In this document: positions 16,068 through 25,719 of the stretch, one piece after another
How the letters are laid out: each line of letters opens with the position of its first letter
How positions within the stretch are numbered: position 1 is the first letter of the stretch
NCBI RefSeq assembly: GCF_027812955.1
Contig: NZ_JAPYZV010000006.1
Coordinates: forward strand, 1-64,000
Reading direction: 5' to 3'
DNA length: 64,000 nt
DNA from: Pedococcus sp. 5OH_020
GTDB lineage: Bacteria > Actinomycetota > Actinomycetes > Actinomycetales > Dermatophilaceae
Program-made: the position numbers and the translations under genes
Notes under the pieces: generated by a model
Told to the model about the DNA's origin: nothing
Database searches by the model: none
The model's input: only the letters and a program-made list of their open reading frames with translations

Positions 16068-16850
16068 GTGGGGAACATTCAGTCGATCGAGCGCGCCGTC
16101 TCGGTGCTGCAGCTGCTGGCGGACGACCCGTCGCCGGTGGCCTTGGGGGAGATCGCGGCGCTGCTCGGCCTGGCCAAGCCGACGGCCCACGGCATCCTGG
16201 GCACCCTGGTGTCCTTGGGCTACGTCCGCAAGGTAGGCACGACCGGTGCCTACCTGCTCGATGGGCAGGCGAGGTCCTTGGCGCACCAGGAGCCTGACCG
16301 CAGCGACGTGCGCTCGAGATGCGAACCGTGGCTCGACGCCCTGGCGGCTCACACGCGGCTGAGCGCGCGGCTCGTGACCTTCGCGCGCCCCACCGGAGGC
16401 GGCCCGCCGACCGCCCTGGTGGTCCACCACGTCTTCCGCCCGGACAGCAGCAGCCAGGTCATGGAGGTGGGGGACCGGCTGCCGCTGCACGCCACCGCCC
16501 TGGGGAAGGTGCTCCTCGCTCTGTCGCCTCGTGGCCACCGGTGCGCGCCCTCGCTGGCCCTGGAGCCGTGCTCGTTCCGCACCATCACGACCGCCCGTCA
16601 GCTAGCGCAAGAGCTGCACCTGACGAGGAGCAGAGGGTATGCCGTGGAGCACGACGAGCACCTCGTGGGCCGGGCGGCGATCGCGGCGCCGGTCCACGGG
16701 CCGGGCGGCGTGGTGGTCGCTGCGATGGGTGCGCAAGGGGGTACTGACGAGCTCCTGCGTCCGGACGGACGTCCAAGGCCCGAGCTCGTCGCTCGCATGC
16801 GCGACGCGGCGGGATCGGCCTCTCGCGCGGTCGTGGCGCAGCGGTCCTAG
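16068..16850 (+). CDS. IclR-family regulator, probably of glycerol genes
   Basis: 260 aa. The N-terminal winged helix spans about 3-62 (SIERAVSVLQLLADDPSPVALGEIAALLGLAKPTAHGILGTL) and is followed by an IclR effector-binding domain with LHATALGKVLLA and the block around SRGYAVEHDEHLVGRAAIAAPV. IclR proteins bind palindromes near promoters and respond to small metabolites. The gene is three bases upstream of glpK on the same strand and near the opposing glpF-glpK-glpD operon, so glycerol or glycerol-3-phosphate is the likely signal. The function is inferred from context. Confidence 0.9.
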   Translation: MGNIQSIERAVSVLQLLADDPSPVALGEIAALLGLAKPTAHGILGTLVSLGYVRKVGTTGAYLLDGQARSLAHQEPDRSDVRSRCEPWLDALAAHTRLSARLVTFARPTGGGPPTALVVHHVFRPDSSSQVMEVGDRLPLHATALGKVLLALSPRGHRCAPSLALEPCSFRTITTARQLAQELHLTRSRGYAVEHDEHLVGRAAIAAPVHGPGGVVVAAMGAQGGTDELLRPDGRPRPELVARMRDAAGSASRAVVAQRS

Positions 16851-16853
16851 CCG

Positions 16854-18350
16854 GTGGCGGAGCAGTTCGTCCTGAGCATCGACCAGGGCACTACCTCGAC
16901 GCGCGCCATCCTCTTCGACCGGCAGGGGCGGGTTGCCGGGCTGGCCCAGCGGGAGCATCGGCAGTTCTACCCCAGGCCCGGCTGGGTGGAGCACGACGCT
17001 GAGGCGATCTGGCGCAACACGGTGCGGGTCGTCGGTGAGGCGTTGCAGGACAACGGCATCGGCATCCGCCAGGTCGTGGCGCTCGGCGTGGCCAACCAGC
17101 GGGAGACCTGCCTGCTGTGGGAACGCGCGAGCGGGAAGCCGGTGACCCGCGCCATCGTCTGGCAGGACGTGCGCACGGCCGACTCCGTCCGCCGGCTCCT
17201 CCAGGAACCGGGTGCGGAGTGGTTCCTCGAGCGATGCGGGATTCCGCCGGCCACCTACTTCACGGCGCCTCGGCTGGCCTGGCTGCTGCGCACGTACCCG
17301 GACCTGCGGCGCAGGGCCGAGGCTGGGGAGCTCCTCTTCGGCACCATGGAGACCTGGCTCGTCTGGAACCTCACCGGGGGCCCCGCGTCCGGGGTCCACG
17401 TCTCCGACGTCACGAACGCGAGCCGCACCATGCTCATGTCCCTGACGACTTTCTCCTGGGACGCCGAGCTGCTCGACTTCTTCGCCATCCCCGCGGCCAT
17501 CCTCCCGACGATCGTGCCCAGCTCGGGAGTCGTGGGTACGGCGACCACCGTGCTCCCCGGGGTGCCGGTCGCGGGCCTGGTCGGCGACCAGCAGGGGGCG
17601 CTGTTCGGCCAGACCTGCTTCGGTCCCGGCGAGGCGAAGTGCACCTACGGCACCGGTGCCTTCCTCCTGCTCAACACCGGCACCCAGCTCGTCAGGTCCA
17701 CGCACGGGCTGCTCAGCACCATCGCGTACCAGCTGTCGGACGGCACCGTGGCGTACGCGCTCGAGGGCTCGATCGCCACCGCCGGGTCGCTGGTCCAGTG
17801 GCTGCGCGACTCGCTGGGGCTGATCTCCTCGGCGCCTCAGGTGGAGACCCTGGCGATGACGGTGCGGGACAACGGTGGGTGCTACATCGTTCCCGCCTTC
17901 GCGGGGTTGCTGGCCCCGCACTGGAGCCCCGAAGCGCGCGGCGTCATCACCGGCCTGACCTCGTACGTGCGCAGCGGGCACCTGGCTCGCGCCGTGCTGG
18001 AGTCGACCGCCTGGCAGACCGCCGACGTCCTCAAGGCCATGGACCAGGACTCAGGGATCCCGTTGGAGACCCTGCGCGCGGACGGCGGCATGACGTCGAA
18101 CCAGATGCTCATGCAGACCCTGGCCGACGTCCTCGACCTCACCGTGGTTCGGCCGATGGTGTCGGAGACAGTCAGCCTGGGTGCGGCCTACCTCGCTGGG
18201 CTTGCCGTGCGGTTCTGGCCCGACCTCGAGGGACTGCGGCGGAACTGGCATAGAGCCGGCCAGTGGGAGCCCGTCATGGATGCGGCGACCCGCGCACAGG
18301 GCGCCACGATGTGGCAGGCGGCCCTTCGTCGCGCGCTCGACCAACCGTGA
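16854..18350 (+). CDS. glpK: Glycerol kinase (first copy)
   Basis: 498 aa FGGY kinase that converts glycerol and ATP to sn-glycerol-3-phosphate. Landmarks are [15 protein letters not shown] at the N-terminus, GVANQRET, the FGGY-type block [39 protein letters not shown], the ATP-site KCTYGTGAFLLLNTG, and ALEGSIATAGSLVQWLRD. The GTG start lies 3 bases after the IclR stop. It is clearly diverged from the second glycerol kinase at 20105-21625 and lacks some of that protein's conserved wording (for example CTYGTGAF versus NTYGTGNF). It may serve a different substrate or condition. Confidence 0.92.
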   Translation: MAEQFVLSIDQGTTSTRAILFDRQGRVAGLAQREHRQFYPRPGWVEHDAEAIWRNTVRVVGEALQDNGIGIRQVVALGVANQRETCLLWERASGKPVTRAIVWQDVRTADSVRRLLQEPGAEWFLERCGIPPATYFTAPRLAWLLRTYPDLRRRAEAGELLFGTMETWLVWNLTGGPASGVHVSDVTNASRTMLMSLTTFSWDAELLDFFAIPAAILPTIVPSSGVVGTATTVLPGVPVAGLVGDQQGALFGQTCFGPGEAKCTYGTGAFLLLNTGTQLVRSTHGLLSTIAYQLSDGTVAYALEGSIATAGSLVQWLRDSLGLISSAPQVETLAMTVRDNGGCYIVPAFAGLLAPHWSPEARGVITGLTSYVRSGHLARAVLESTAWQTADVLKAMDQDSGIPLETLRADGGMTSNQMLMQTLADVLDLTVVRPMVSETVSLGAAYLAGLAVRFWPDLEGLRRNWHRAGQWEPVMDAATRAQGATMWQAALRRALDQP

Positions 18351-18392
18351 GCCCCGAAGCTCCTGCGACCTTCTCGTGTCCCCGCGACCTGC

Positions 18393-20096
18393 TCAGATCG
18401 TCGAGTCCGGACCGCCGCGGCGTGCCTCGTCCGCAGTGAGGTCGTCCTGCATCGTCTGGCTGGTGCGCTCGGCCTCGACCCGGCCGAGGTAGACGTCGAC
18501 CTCGTGGCGGGCGCGCTCCTCGTCCCAGCCGAGGACACCGGCCATGAGCGCCGCCGCCTCCGGAGCAGCTGACACGCCCCGGTCCCACGCCTCGATGGAG
18601 ATCCGGGTCCGCCGGGTCAGCGCGTCGGTGAGGTGGTTGGCGCCCTCGTGCGACGCGGCGTACACGATCTCCGCCTTGAGATAGTCCTCGGCCCCGCTGA
18701 GCGGCTCTCCCAGCTCCGGCCGCTCGCGCACGAGGTCGAGCAGCTCGTGGGTGAGTGCACCGTAGCGAAGAAGGAGATGCTCGACCCGGGCCACGTGCAG
18801 ACCGGCCCGCGCGGCGACGGCATGCCGCTGGTTCCAGACGGCGTGGTAGCCGACCGCCCCGAGCAGCGGGACGCTGTCGGTCGTCGACGGCGGCACCATG
18901 CGCGCCAGGGCCTGCGCGGCCTCGTCGACGGCATCCTTCGCCATGACGCGGTACGTGGTGTACTTGCCGCCTGCCACGACCACCAGGCCGGGCGCGCTGT
19001 GAGCGACGACGTGCTCGCGCGACAGCCGCGAGGTGGACTCCGACTCCCCGGCGAGAAGGGGGCGCAGACCGGCGTAGACCCCCTCGACGTCCTCGTGCGT
19101 GAGCGGAGTCGTGAGGACCCGGTTGACGTGGTCGAGGAGATAGTCGATGTCGGCGCGGGAGGCGGCAGGATGCGCCTTGTCCAGTGCCCAGTCGGTGTCC
19201 GTGGTGCCGATGATCCAGTGCCGGCCCCAGGGGATGACGAACAGGACCGAGGTCTCGGTGCGCAGGATGACACCCGTCTTCGCATGGATGCGGTCTCGGG
19301 GCACCACCACATGGATGCCCTTGGAGGCCCGGACGTGGAACTGCCCCCGCTCGCCCACCATCGCCTGCGTGTCGTCGGTCCAGACGCCCGTCGCGTTGAC
19401 GATCTGGCGCGCGTTGATCACGAGCTCGCGGCCGCTCCTGCGGTCCAGGGCCCGCACGCCGGTCACCCGCTCGCCCTGTCGCAGGAAGCCGACGGCCTCC
19501 ACCCGGTTGGCCACCAGCGCCCCGTAGCTGGCGGCGGTCCGAGCCACCTCCATGGTGTGCCGGGCGTCGTCGACCTGCGCGTCGTAGTACTGGATGGCTC
19601 CGGTCAACGCGCTGGGACGCAGGCTGGGGGCGAGCCGGAGGGCGCCACGCCTGGTGAGGTGCCGGTGGCGCGGCAGCCCGCCCGACTGGCCGGTGCCTTT
19701 GCTGAGAGCGTCATAGAGGGCGATACCGGAGCCGACGTAGAGGCGTTCCCAGCCCCGGTGGGTGAGCGGGTAGAGGAACGGGACGGGCCGTACGAGGTGA
19801 GGCGCGAGCCGGGTCAACAGCAGCTCGCGTTCCTTGAGCGCCTCATGCACGAGCCGGAAGTCGAGCATCTCGAGGTATCGCAGCCCGCCATGGATGAGCT
19901 TGCTCGACCGTGACGAGGTGCCGCTGGCGAAGTCGCGAGCCTCGATGAGCCCCGTCCGCAGTCCCCTCGTCACGGCGTCCAGGGCCGAGCCGGCGCCGAC
20001 CACGCCGCCGCCGACCACGAGGATGTCGAGCTCCTCTCCCGAGGCGAGCGCCTCGATGGCGGTCTGGCGTCCCTGCGGTGACAGTGGCGTCCCCAT
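18393..20096 (-). CDS. glpD: Glycerol-3-phosphate dehydrogenase (GlpD/GlpA type)
   Basis: 567 aa membrane-associated FAD enzyme oxidising glycerol-3-phosphate to dihydroxyacetone phosphate and passing electrons to quinone. The FAD site is DILVVGGGVVGAGSALDAVTRGL, followed by SGTSSRSSKLIHGGLRYLEM. The substrate domain contains NATGVWTDD, GIHVVVPRD and FVIPWGRHWIIGTTDTDW. The C-terminal cap carries AGGKYTTYRVMAKDAVDEA and an alpha-helical domain of about 130 residues. The ATG at 20096 follows GGGAG closely and is preferred over the frame opening at 20156, which would run into glpK. It is the last gene of the glpF-glpK-glpD operon. Confidence 0.94.
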   Translation of the reverse strand: MGTPLSPQGRQTAIEALASGEELDILVVGGGVVGAGSALDAVTRGLRTGLIEARDFASGTSSRSSKLIHGGLRYLEMLDFRLVHEALKERELLLTRLAPHLVRPVPFLYPLTHRGWERLYVGSGIALYDALSKGTGQSGGLPRHRHLTRRGALRLAPSLRPSALTGAIQYYDAQVDDARHTMEVARTAASYGALVANRVEAVGFLRQGERVTGVRALDRRSGRELVINARQIVNATGVWTDDTQAMVGERGQFHVRASKGIHVVVPRDRIHAKTGVILRTETSVLFVIPWGRHWIIGTTDTDWALDKAHPAASRADIDYLLDHVNRVLTTPLTHEDVEGVYAGLRPLLAGESESTSRLSREHVVAHSAPGLVVVAGGKYTTYRVMAKDAVDEAAQALARMVPPSTTDSVPLLGAVGYHAVWNQRHAVAARAGLHVARVEHLLLRYGALTHELLDLVRERPELGEPLSGAEDYLKAEIVYAASHEGANHLTDALTRRTRISIEAWDRGVSAAPEAAALMAGVLGWDEERARHEVDVYLGRVEAERTSQTMQDDLTADEARRGGPDSTI

Positions 20097-20104
20097 GCTC
20101 TCCC

Positions 20105-21625
20105 TCACTCCTCGACGTCGACCCAGTCCAAGGTGCGCCGGACCGCCTTCTGCCACCCGGCATAGCCGTCGCGGCGTTGCTCCTCACTCCACTGCGGCTC
20201 CCACCGCCGGTCCTCGTTCCAGTTCTGTCGCAGCTCCTCGGTGCTCTTCCAGAACCCGGTGGCAAGACCAGCAGCGTAGGCCGCTCCGAGCGCCGTGGTC
20301 TCCGCCACGACCGGCTTCGAGACCGGCACGCCGAGGATGTCGGCCTGGAGCTGCATGGCGAGCCCGTTCGCCGTCACCCCCCCGTCCACCTTCAGGGTCT
20401 CCAGGACGACACCGCTGTCCTTCTCCATGGCGTCCGAGACGTCCCTGGTCTGGTAGCAGATCGCCTCGAGGGTCGCGCGCGCCAGGTGCGCGTTGGTGTT
20501 GTAGCGGGACAGGCCGACGATGGCTCCTCGCGCGTCGGCGCGCCAGTACGGTGCGAACAGGCCGGAGAAGGCAGGGACGAAGTACATGCCGCCGGTGTCC
20601 TGCACAGAGCCGGCGAGCCGCTCGATCTCGCCGGCCCCCGAGATGATGCCGAGCTGGTCGCGCAGCCACTGCACCGCCGACCCGGTCACGGCGATGGAGC
20701 CCTCGAGGGCGTAGACCGGCTTGTCCTCGCCCAGCTGGTAGCACACCGTCGTGAGCAGGCCCGAGCTGGAGCGGACGATGTCCTCGCCCGTGTTGAGGAG
20801 CATGAAGTTTCCCGTGCCGTAGGTGTTCTTGCCTTCGCCGGCGCCGAAGCACACCTGGCCCACCGTGGCCGCCTGCTGGTCGCCGAGGTCACCGGCGAGC
20901 GGGATCTCACCGCCGACCGGTCCACCCGCGAGGGTGTGGCCGTAGAACCGGGGGTCGGAGCTGGGCCGGATCTGCGGCAGCATCTCGCGCGGGATGTCGA
21001 AGAACCCCAACAGCTCGGCGTCCCAGTCCAGCGTCTCGAGGTCCATGAGCATGGTCCGGCTGGCGTTCGTCACGTCGGTCACGTGCACGCCGCCCCGCAC
21101 GCCCCCGGTGAGGTTCCACAACAGCCACGTGTCCGTGTTGCCGAAGATGGCGTCACCGGCCTCGGCGGCCTGCCGTGCGCCGTCGACGTTCTCGAGGATC
21201 CACTGGATCTTTCCGGCCGAGAAGTAGGCGGCCGGAGGGATTCCGGCCTTGCGGCGGATCACCTCACCACGGCCGGAGGACTCCAGGGCCTGGGCGATGC
21301 GGTCGGTCCGGGTGTCCTGCCAGACGATCGCGTTGTAGAGCGGGCGACCGGTCCTGCGGTTCCAGACCACGGTCGTCTCGCGCTGGTTCGTGATGCCCAG
21401 CGCTTCGAGGTCCTCGGCCTGTAGCCGCAGCGTGGCCATGGTGGAGGCGATCACCGTCTGGGTGCGCTCCCAGATCTCCAGCGGGTTGTGCTCCACCCAT
21501 CCAGCGCGCGGCAGGATCTGCTCGTGCTCGAGCTGGTGCTTGCCCACCTCGTTGCCCGAGTGGTCGAAGACCATGAACCGTGTGCTGGTCGTCCCCTGGT
21601 CGACCGCACCGACGAAGTCAGGCAT
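20105..21625 (-). CDS. glpK: Glycerol kinase (operonic copy)
   Basis: 506 aa canonical glycerol kinase. It has [18 protein letters not shown] at the N-terminus, [90 protein letters not shown], and the C-terminal [23 protein letters not shown] and [18 protein letters not shown]. This is the form expected for bulk glycerol catabolism. The ATG at 21625 overlaps the 3' end of glpF by 8 bases, and glpD starts 8 bases after its stop. The gene is fully embedded in one operon. Confidence 0.95.
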   Translation of the reverse strand: MPDFVGAVDQGTTSTRFMVFDHSGNEVGKHQLEHEQILPRAGWVEHNPLEIWERTQTVIASTMATLRLQAEDLEALGITNQRETTVVWNRRTGRPLYNAIVWQDTRTDRIAQALESSGRGEVIRRKAGIPPAAYFSAGKIQWILENVDGARQAAEAGDAIFGNTDTWLLWNLTGGVRGGVHVTDVTNASRTMLMDLETLDWDAELLGFFDIPREMLPQIRPSSDPRFYGHTLAGGPVGGEIPLAGDLGDQQAATVGQVCFGAGEGKNTYGTGNFMLLNTGEDIVRSSSGLLTTVCYQLGEDKPVYALEGSIAVTGSAVQWLRDQLGIISGAGEIERLAGSVQDTGGMYFVPAFSGLFAPYWRADARGAIVGLSRYNTNAHLARATLEAICYQTRDVSDAMEKDSGVVLETLKVDGGVTANGLAMQLQADILGVPVSKPVVAETTALGAAYAAGLATGFWKSTEELRQNWNEDRRWEPQWSEEQRRDGYAGWQKAVRRTLDWVDVEE

Positions 21626-22490
21626 GCTGCGCCCCTTCCCTGAGGATGTCGTTGCTGAGAGTGTCCTCCAACGGTGGGACGTGATCGTCGACCGCTTCCG
21701 CGTCGGCGTCAGCCACGGGCAGGAAGCGCCCCATGAGGCCGTCGTAGAAGGCCGCGCCGACCAGCGCGCCGACGAGCGGCCCGACGATGGGCACCCAGAA
21801 GTAGAGGTGGCCGTGCTGGTCGCTCATCGCGCTGCCGTACCCGGTCACGAGGCTGGCCAGGCGTGGACCGACGTCGCGGGCGGGGTTGATCGCGTAACCT
21901 GCGTCCGTGCCCCAGGCCATGCCGATGGCGACGACGGCCAGCCCGACGAGCAGCGGGGCGAGGTTCGCCCCTGGCGAGGTGTTGCGTAGGTCGGTGATGG
22001 CCAGCACGCAGACGAGCAGGATGGCGGTGCCTATGACCTGGTCGCGCAGGGCACCCAGTGTCCCGACGGGAAGGGCCCCGTTCCCCGGCAGGGTGGAGAA
22101 GATGCCCTGGGTGGCGATCGTCGTGCCGGGGTCGATGGAGTGGATGACCTCGCTGTAGTTCCAGCGGACCACCAGGGCGGCAAGGAAGGCCCCGACGGTC
22201 TGCGCGAGGGCGTAGGGCCCGACCTTCGCCCAGCTGAACCCACGGAACACCGCCAGCGCAACGGTGACGGCGGGGTTGAGGTGGGCGCCCGTCATGCGTC
22301 CCGCGACGTAGACGCCCAGCGTCACCCCCAGACCCCACCCCCAGGCGATGGTGTTGTGGTCGCCGAGGGTTCCCTTGCTGGTGACCACCTGGGCGACGAC
22401 GCCGCAGCCGAAGAGGATGAGGAGGAAGGTGCCGGCGAACTCGGCCGCCATCTCTGCCACCAGGGTTCGCCGCTTGAGTACTTCTGCCAT
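21618..22490 (-). CDS. glpF: Glycerol uptake facilitator (aquaglyceroporin)
   Basis: 290 aa MIP-family channel for facilitated glycerol diffusion. There are six predicted membrane helices and two half-helices carrying the NPA boxes: [10 protein letters not shown] near residue 75 and [14 protein letters not shown] near 200. The Asp after the second NPAR is typical of glycerol facilitators, whereas water channels usually differ there. A tail of about 35 residues after the last helix is acidic. The ATG has AAAGGG 8 bases upstream. First gene of the glpF-glpK-glpD operon; its promoter must lie between 22491 and the hairpin at 22556. Confidence 0.93.
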   Translation of the reverse strand: MAEVLKRRTLVAEMAAEFAGTFLLILFGCGVVAQVVTSKGTLGDHNTIAWGWGLGVTLGVYVAGRMTGAHLNPAVTVALAVFRGFSWAKVGPYALAQTVGAFLAALVVRWNYSEVIHSIDPGTTIATQGIFSTLPGNGALPVGTLGALRDQVIGTAILLVCVLAITDLRNTSPGANLAPLLVGLAVVAIGMAWGTDAGYAINPARDVGPRLASLVTGYGSAMSDQHGHLYFWVPIVGPLVGALVGAAFYDGLMGRFLPVADADAEAVDDHVPPLEDTLSNDILREGAQHA

Positions 22491-22555
22491 GGCCCGTGCC
22501 CTTTCACTGCCTGTGAGGAGGGCCCGACCGTATGAGCGCGGAGCGGCTCAGCGGT

Positions 22556-22588
22556 GACCGGCTGTTCGGCATTGTCGAACAGCCGGTC
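22556..22588 (-). terminator. 13-bp hairpin terminator after maoC
   Basis: GACCGGCTGTTCG (22556-22568) and its exact complement (22576-22588) enclose a 7-base loop. It begins 3 bases beyond the stop of the MaoC gene on the minus strand and upstream of glpF, separating the two units. No T-run. Confidence 0.8.
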
Positions 22589-22591
22589 GAC

Positions 22592-23119
22592 TCAGGCGCG
22601 TGACGGTGCCTCCCGCAGGTCGGGACGACCGGGCTGCTCCCCGCCGCGCGCCTGCAGGTACGACTGCTTGGGAACCATGACCTTCCGACGGAACACGCAC
22701 ACGAGCGTGCCGTCCTGGTTGTACCCCTTGGTCTCGACATGGACCACACCGCGGTCGTCCTTCGACCTGGACTCCCACTTCTCCAGCACCTCGGTCTGGC
22801 CGTAGATCGTGTCGCCGTGGAAGGTCGGCGCCACGTGACGCAGTGACTCGACCTCGAGGTTGGCGATCGCCTTTCCCGAGACGTCGGGCACCGACATGCC
22901 GAGGAGCAGCGAGTAGACGTAGTTCCCCACGACGACGTTCCTGCCGAACTGCGTCGTCTCCTCGGCGTAGTTCGCGTCGAGGTGGAGCGGATGGTGGTTC
23001 ATGGTGAGCAGACAGAACAGGTGGTCGTCGTACTCGGTCACCGTCTTGCCGGGCCAGTGCTTGTAGACAGCGCCGACCTCGAACTCCTCATAGCTGCGTC
23101 CGAATTGCATGGCCCCCAT
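22592..23119 (-). CDS. MaoC-family acyl-CoA hydratase
   Basis: 175 aa hot-dog-fold protein of the MaoC dehydratase family. The hydratase motif appears as LTMNHHPLHLDANYAEET, containing the Asp/His catalytic pair, and the hot-dog core continues with VVVGNYVYSLLLGM and APTFHGDTIYGQTEVLEK. Members hydrate enoyl-CoA or mesaconyl-type C4-C5 CoA esters. Starts at 23119 (MGAMQF) and 23110 (MQFGRSY) are both possible; a GGGGG lies 7 bases before the second. It is single, not fused. It could act with the CoA-ester lyases at 3.7-5.7 kb, but that is speculative. Confidence 0.88.
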   Translation of the reverse strand: MGAMQFGRSYEEFEVGAVYKHWPGKTVTEYDDHLFCLLTMNHHPLHLDANYAEETTQFGRNVVVGNYVYSLLLGMSVPDVSGKAIANLEVESLRHVAPTFHGDTIYGQTEVLEKWESRSKDDRGVVHVETKGYNQDGTLVCVFRRKVMVPKQSYLQARGGEQPGRPDLREAPSRA

Positions 23120-23178
23120 CCTGCCGAGGTGGCGAAGCCCTGGACACGGGGGAGGCGCGTGCGTTCCCTCACAGGCCC

Positions 23179-24204
23179 TCAGCCCTCTCCCAGCGGGATC
23201 ACCGGCGCACCATCGTCCCGGGGGCCGCGTAGCTCCAGTCGGAGCCCGCGGCAGAGCCCGAGCAGGGCCAGGTTGACGAACACGAGGAGGTACCCGGCGA
23301 ACTCCTCGTCCAGCAGCCGGAAGAACTGGACGATGAAGAGCCCGGCAAGCAGCACGACCTCGAACAGCCGCAGCGACGCCGCGCGCTCCTCGCGAGCCCA
23401 CAGGACAGCAGCGACGACCGCGAAGACGGCGGCGAGCACGCTGAAGGCGGCGTACACGATGTCCGTCGCCGCCGGATGACGGGTGAGGTGCAGCACGGGC
23501 CGCACCATCGAGGACAGGGTGAAGGCGACGAAGACCACGACCGCCGTCCGCTTGACCAGCTCCAGCCTCGGGAGCCGCGTGATGGCGCGACGGGTGACGG
23601 CGTAACCCCTGGCCACGAAGGACGGCGTGCCGGGCTGCACCGGCAGGCCTGCGATCGCCCGGCGGAGCGGCGCGGCCAGGGGCTCACCGGGTCCCACCTC
23701 GTCCAGGAGCCGGAGAGCACTGCGGCGCTCACCCTCGTCCAGGTCGTGTGCCGCAGACTCCTTCAGCAGCTCCACTGCGTTCACCACGCGCTCGCGGTCG
23801 GTCAGGGGATGGCGCTGGACCACGAAGTCGACCACCAGGTACATGCCGACGAACGTGCCGTAGATGATTGCCGCGACGGGCTCGTAGAAGTAGTTGTTGT
23901 CGCCGGTGACGAACTTGCCGACCTCGTCGATGAACAGCCCGAAGCCGACGCCCGCGAAGACGGTGGCCACGGTGCGCGCGGTACGGCTCAGGAACAGCAT
24001 GAACATCAGCAGCGCGACAAGCATCCCGAGGCCGCCCCACAGCAGGTGGGCCAGGTGCAGCGTCCCCTGTCCCAGCTGCGGAAACCCGGTGGCTGCCAAC
24101 AGCATCCGCGTTACTGCGATGGCGCCGACGGCGCACACCAGGAAGATCTCGAACCGGTCGGCCCCTTCGGCGTCCCGGATCGGCACGCGCGAGCGACCGG
24201 TCAC
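23179..24204 (-). CDS. Polytopic membrane protein of unknown function
   Basis: 341 aa, not recognised. Four hydrophobic helices lie in the first 150 residues ([40 protein letters not shown], a glycine-rich [16 protein letters not shown] and [20 protein letters not shown]). A charged cytoplasmic stretch of about 80 residues with [16 protein letters not shown] follows, then four more helices to the C-terminus. The open frame starts at 24357, but the GTG at 24204 gives a short N-terminus and avoids overlap with the divergent PHP gene at 24244. Confidence 0.72.
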   Translation of the reverse strand: MTGRSRVPIRDAEGADRFEIFLVCAVGAIAVTRMLLAATGFPQLGQGTLHLAHLLWGGLGMLVALLMFMLFLSRTARTVATVFAGVGFGLFIDEVGKFVTGDNNYFYEPVAAIIYGTFVGMYLVVDFVVQRHPLTDRERVVNAVELLKESAAHDLDEGERRSALRLLDEVGPGEPLAAPLRRAIAGLPVQPGTPSFVARGYAVTRRAITRLPRLELVKRTAVVVFVAFTLSSMVRPVLHLTRHPAATDIVYAAFSVLAAVFAVVAAVLWAREERAASLRLFEVVLLAGLFIVQFFRLLDEEFAGYLLVFVNLALLGLCRGLRLELRGPRDDGAPVIPLGEG

Positions 24205-24243
24205 CAGCCGATGATGACATGGCCCTGGGCCTACCCTTGGGTC

Positions 24244-25095
24244 GTGCCGATCGATCTCCATGCCCACTCCTCGGCGAGCGACGGCACGGAGCCCGCCGCG
24301 CAGGTCGTGGCCTCGGCGGCGCGGGCCGGTCTGGATGTCGTCGCGCTGACCGACCATGACACGTACGCCGGGTGGACCAGCGCCGTGCGAGCCGCCCGCG
24401 AGGTGGGCGTGGGCCTCGTGCGGGGGGTGGAGATCTCATGCTCATACCACGGAGTCAGCGTGCACCTGCTCGCCTACCTCGTCGACCCCGAGTCGCCCGG
24501 CCTGGCAGCCGAGCTGCACAAGGCGCGGCGGAGCAGGGTGAGCCGGGTCGACCGGATGGTGGAGAGGATGGCGGCCGACGGCATCCCGGTCACGGTGGAG
24601 CAGGTCCGCCGCCTCGCGGGCGAGGGCACCACGATGGGCCGCCCGCACATCGCCGACGCGCTCGTGGCCAGCGGGTACGTGGCCACCAGGGACGAGGCCT
24701 TCGCGGACGTGCTTCGCAACGGGAGCCGGTACTACGTCTCGCACTACGCGCCGGACCCGGTGACGGCCGTGCGGCTGGTGCGGGCTGCGGGCGGCGTCCC
24801 CGTGATGGCGCACCCGTTCGCGAACGGGCGGGGGTGGACCGTGGAGGACCGGGTGGTCGAGGAGATGGCGCTGGCCGGCCTCGCCGGGCTGGAGGCCCGT
24901 CACCGCGACCACACCCAGCTCGAGCGGTTGCACGCCGAGGAGCTGGCCGCCCGGCTGGGGCTCTTCACCACCGGCTCCAGCGACTACCACGGCGCGGGCA
25001 AGCAGAACCGGCTCGGCGAGAACACGACCACGAGGGACGTCCTCGAGCAGATCGAGGCGGAGGCTACGAGCGGGGTGGACGTGGTCCGCGCGTGA
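24244..25095 (+). CDS. PHP-domain phosphoesterase
   Basis: 283 aa PHP-family metal-dependent phosphoesterase, similar to the RNase AM/YciV group acting on nucleoside 3',5'-bisphosphates or RNA 5' ends. Metal ligands are visible in [46 protein letters not shown] and TTGSSDYHG. The GTG start has TACCCT (24232-24237) exactly six bases upstream and no Shine-Dalgarno, so it is probably leaderless. It overlaps the MarC gene by 4 bases (GTGA). The precise substrate is unknown. Confidence 0.88.
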   Translation: MPIDLHAHSSASDGTEPAAQVVASAARAGLDVVALTDHDTYAGWTSAVRAAREVGVGLVRGVEISCSYHGVSVHLLAYLVDPESPGLAAELHKARRSRVSRVDRMVERMAADGIPVTVEQVRRLAGEGTTMGRPHIADALVASGYVATRDEAFADVLRNGSRYYVSHYAPDPVTAVRLVRAAGGVPVMAHPFANGRGWTVEDRVVEEMALAGLAGLEARHRDHTQLERLHAEELAARLGLFTTGSSDYHGAGKQNRLGENTTTRDVLEQIEAEATSGVDVVRA

Positions 25096-25709
25096 GCCGC
25101 ATCGTGGACCTGCAGACTTTCGGGTCGGTCTTCGTCACCCTGCTGGTGATCATGGACCCGCCTGGCGCACTGCCGATCTTCCTGGCCCTGACCGGAGCGC
25201 TGACCCAGCGGCAGAAGGTCGCGGCAGCCCGCCGAGCGTCGCTGGTGGCGCTCGGTGTCATCGTCCTCTTCGCGGTCTTCGGCCAGCAGATCCTGACGTA
25301 CCTCCACATCTCCCTGCCCGCCCTTCAGGGGGCCGGCGGCCTCCTGCTGCTGCTTGTGGCGCTCCAGCTGCTGACCGGGTCGGAGCAGGAGCAGCATGCG
25401 GACGCAGGCGTCAACGTCGCCCTGGTACCGCTCGGTACCCCGCTGCTCGCCGGACCTGGGGCCATCGTCGCCACCATGCTCGCCGTCCGGCGCTCGCACG
25501 CAGTGGACGAGTACCTCGCGGTAGGGCTGGGCCTGGTCGCGACGATGGCCGTCGTATGGCTCTTCTTCCGGTTCGCCGGCCAGGTCCACCGGGTCCTGCG
25601 CGACAGCGGCACGGTGCTCATCACCCGGATCGCTGGCCTGCTGCTGTCCGCGATCGCCGTGCAGATGGTCGCGGACAGCATCCGCGCCTTTGTCGGCACC
25701 ACGACCTAG
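25092..25709 (+). CDS. MarC-family integral membrane protein
   Basis: 205 aa UPF0056/MarC protein with six membrane helices. Family wording includes VTLLVIMDPPGALPIFLALT near the N-terminus, the helix LQGAGGLLLLLVALQLLTG, and ALVPLGTPLLAGPGAIVATML in the second half. MarC was once linked to antibiotic resistance, but that role has not held up and its transport substrate is unknown. GTG start inside the preceding stop (GTGA). Its own TAG stop is part of the hexamer used by the next gene. Confidence 0.9.
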   Translation: MSRIVDLQTFGSVFVTLLVIMDPPGALPIFLALTGALTQRQKVAAARRASLVALGVIVLFAVFGQQILTYLHISLPALQGAGGLLLLLVALQLLTGSEQEQHADAGVNVALVPLGTPLLAGPGAIVATMLAVRRSHAVDEYLAVGLGLVATMAVVWLFFRFAGQVHRVLRDSGTVLITRIAGLLLSAIAVQMVADSIRAFVGTTT

Positions 25710-25719
25710 CCTGGGCGCT

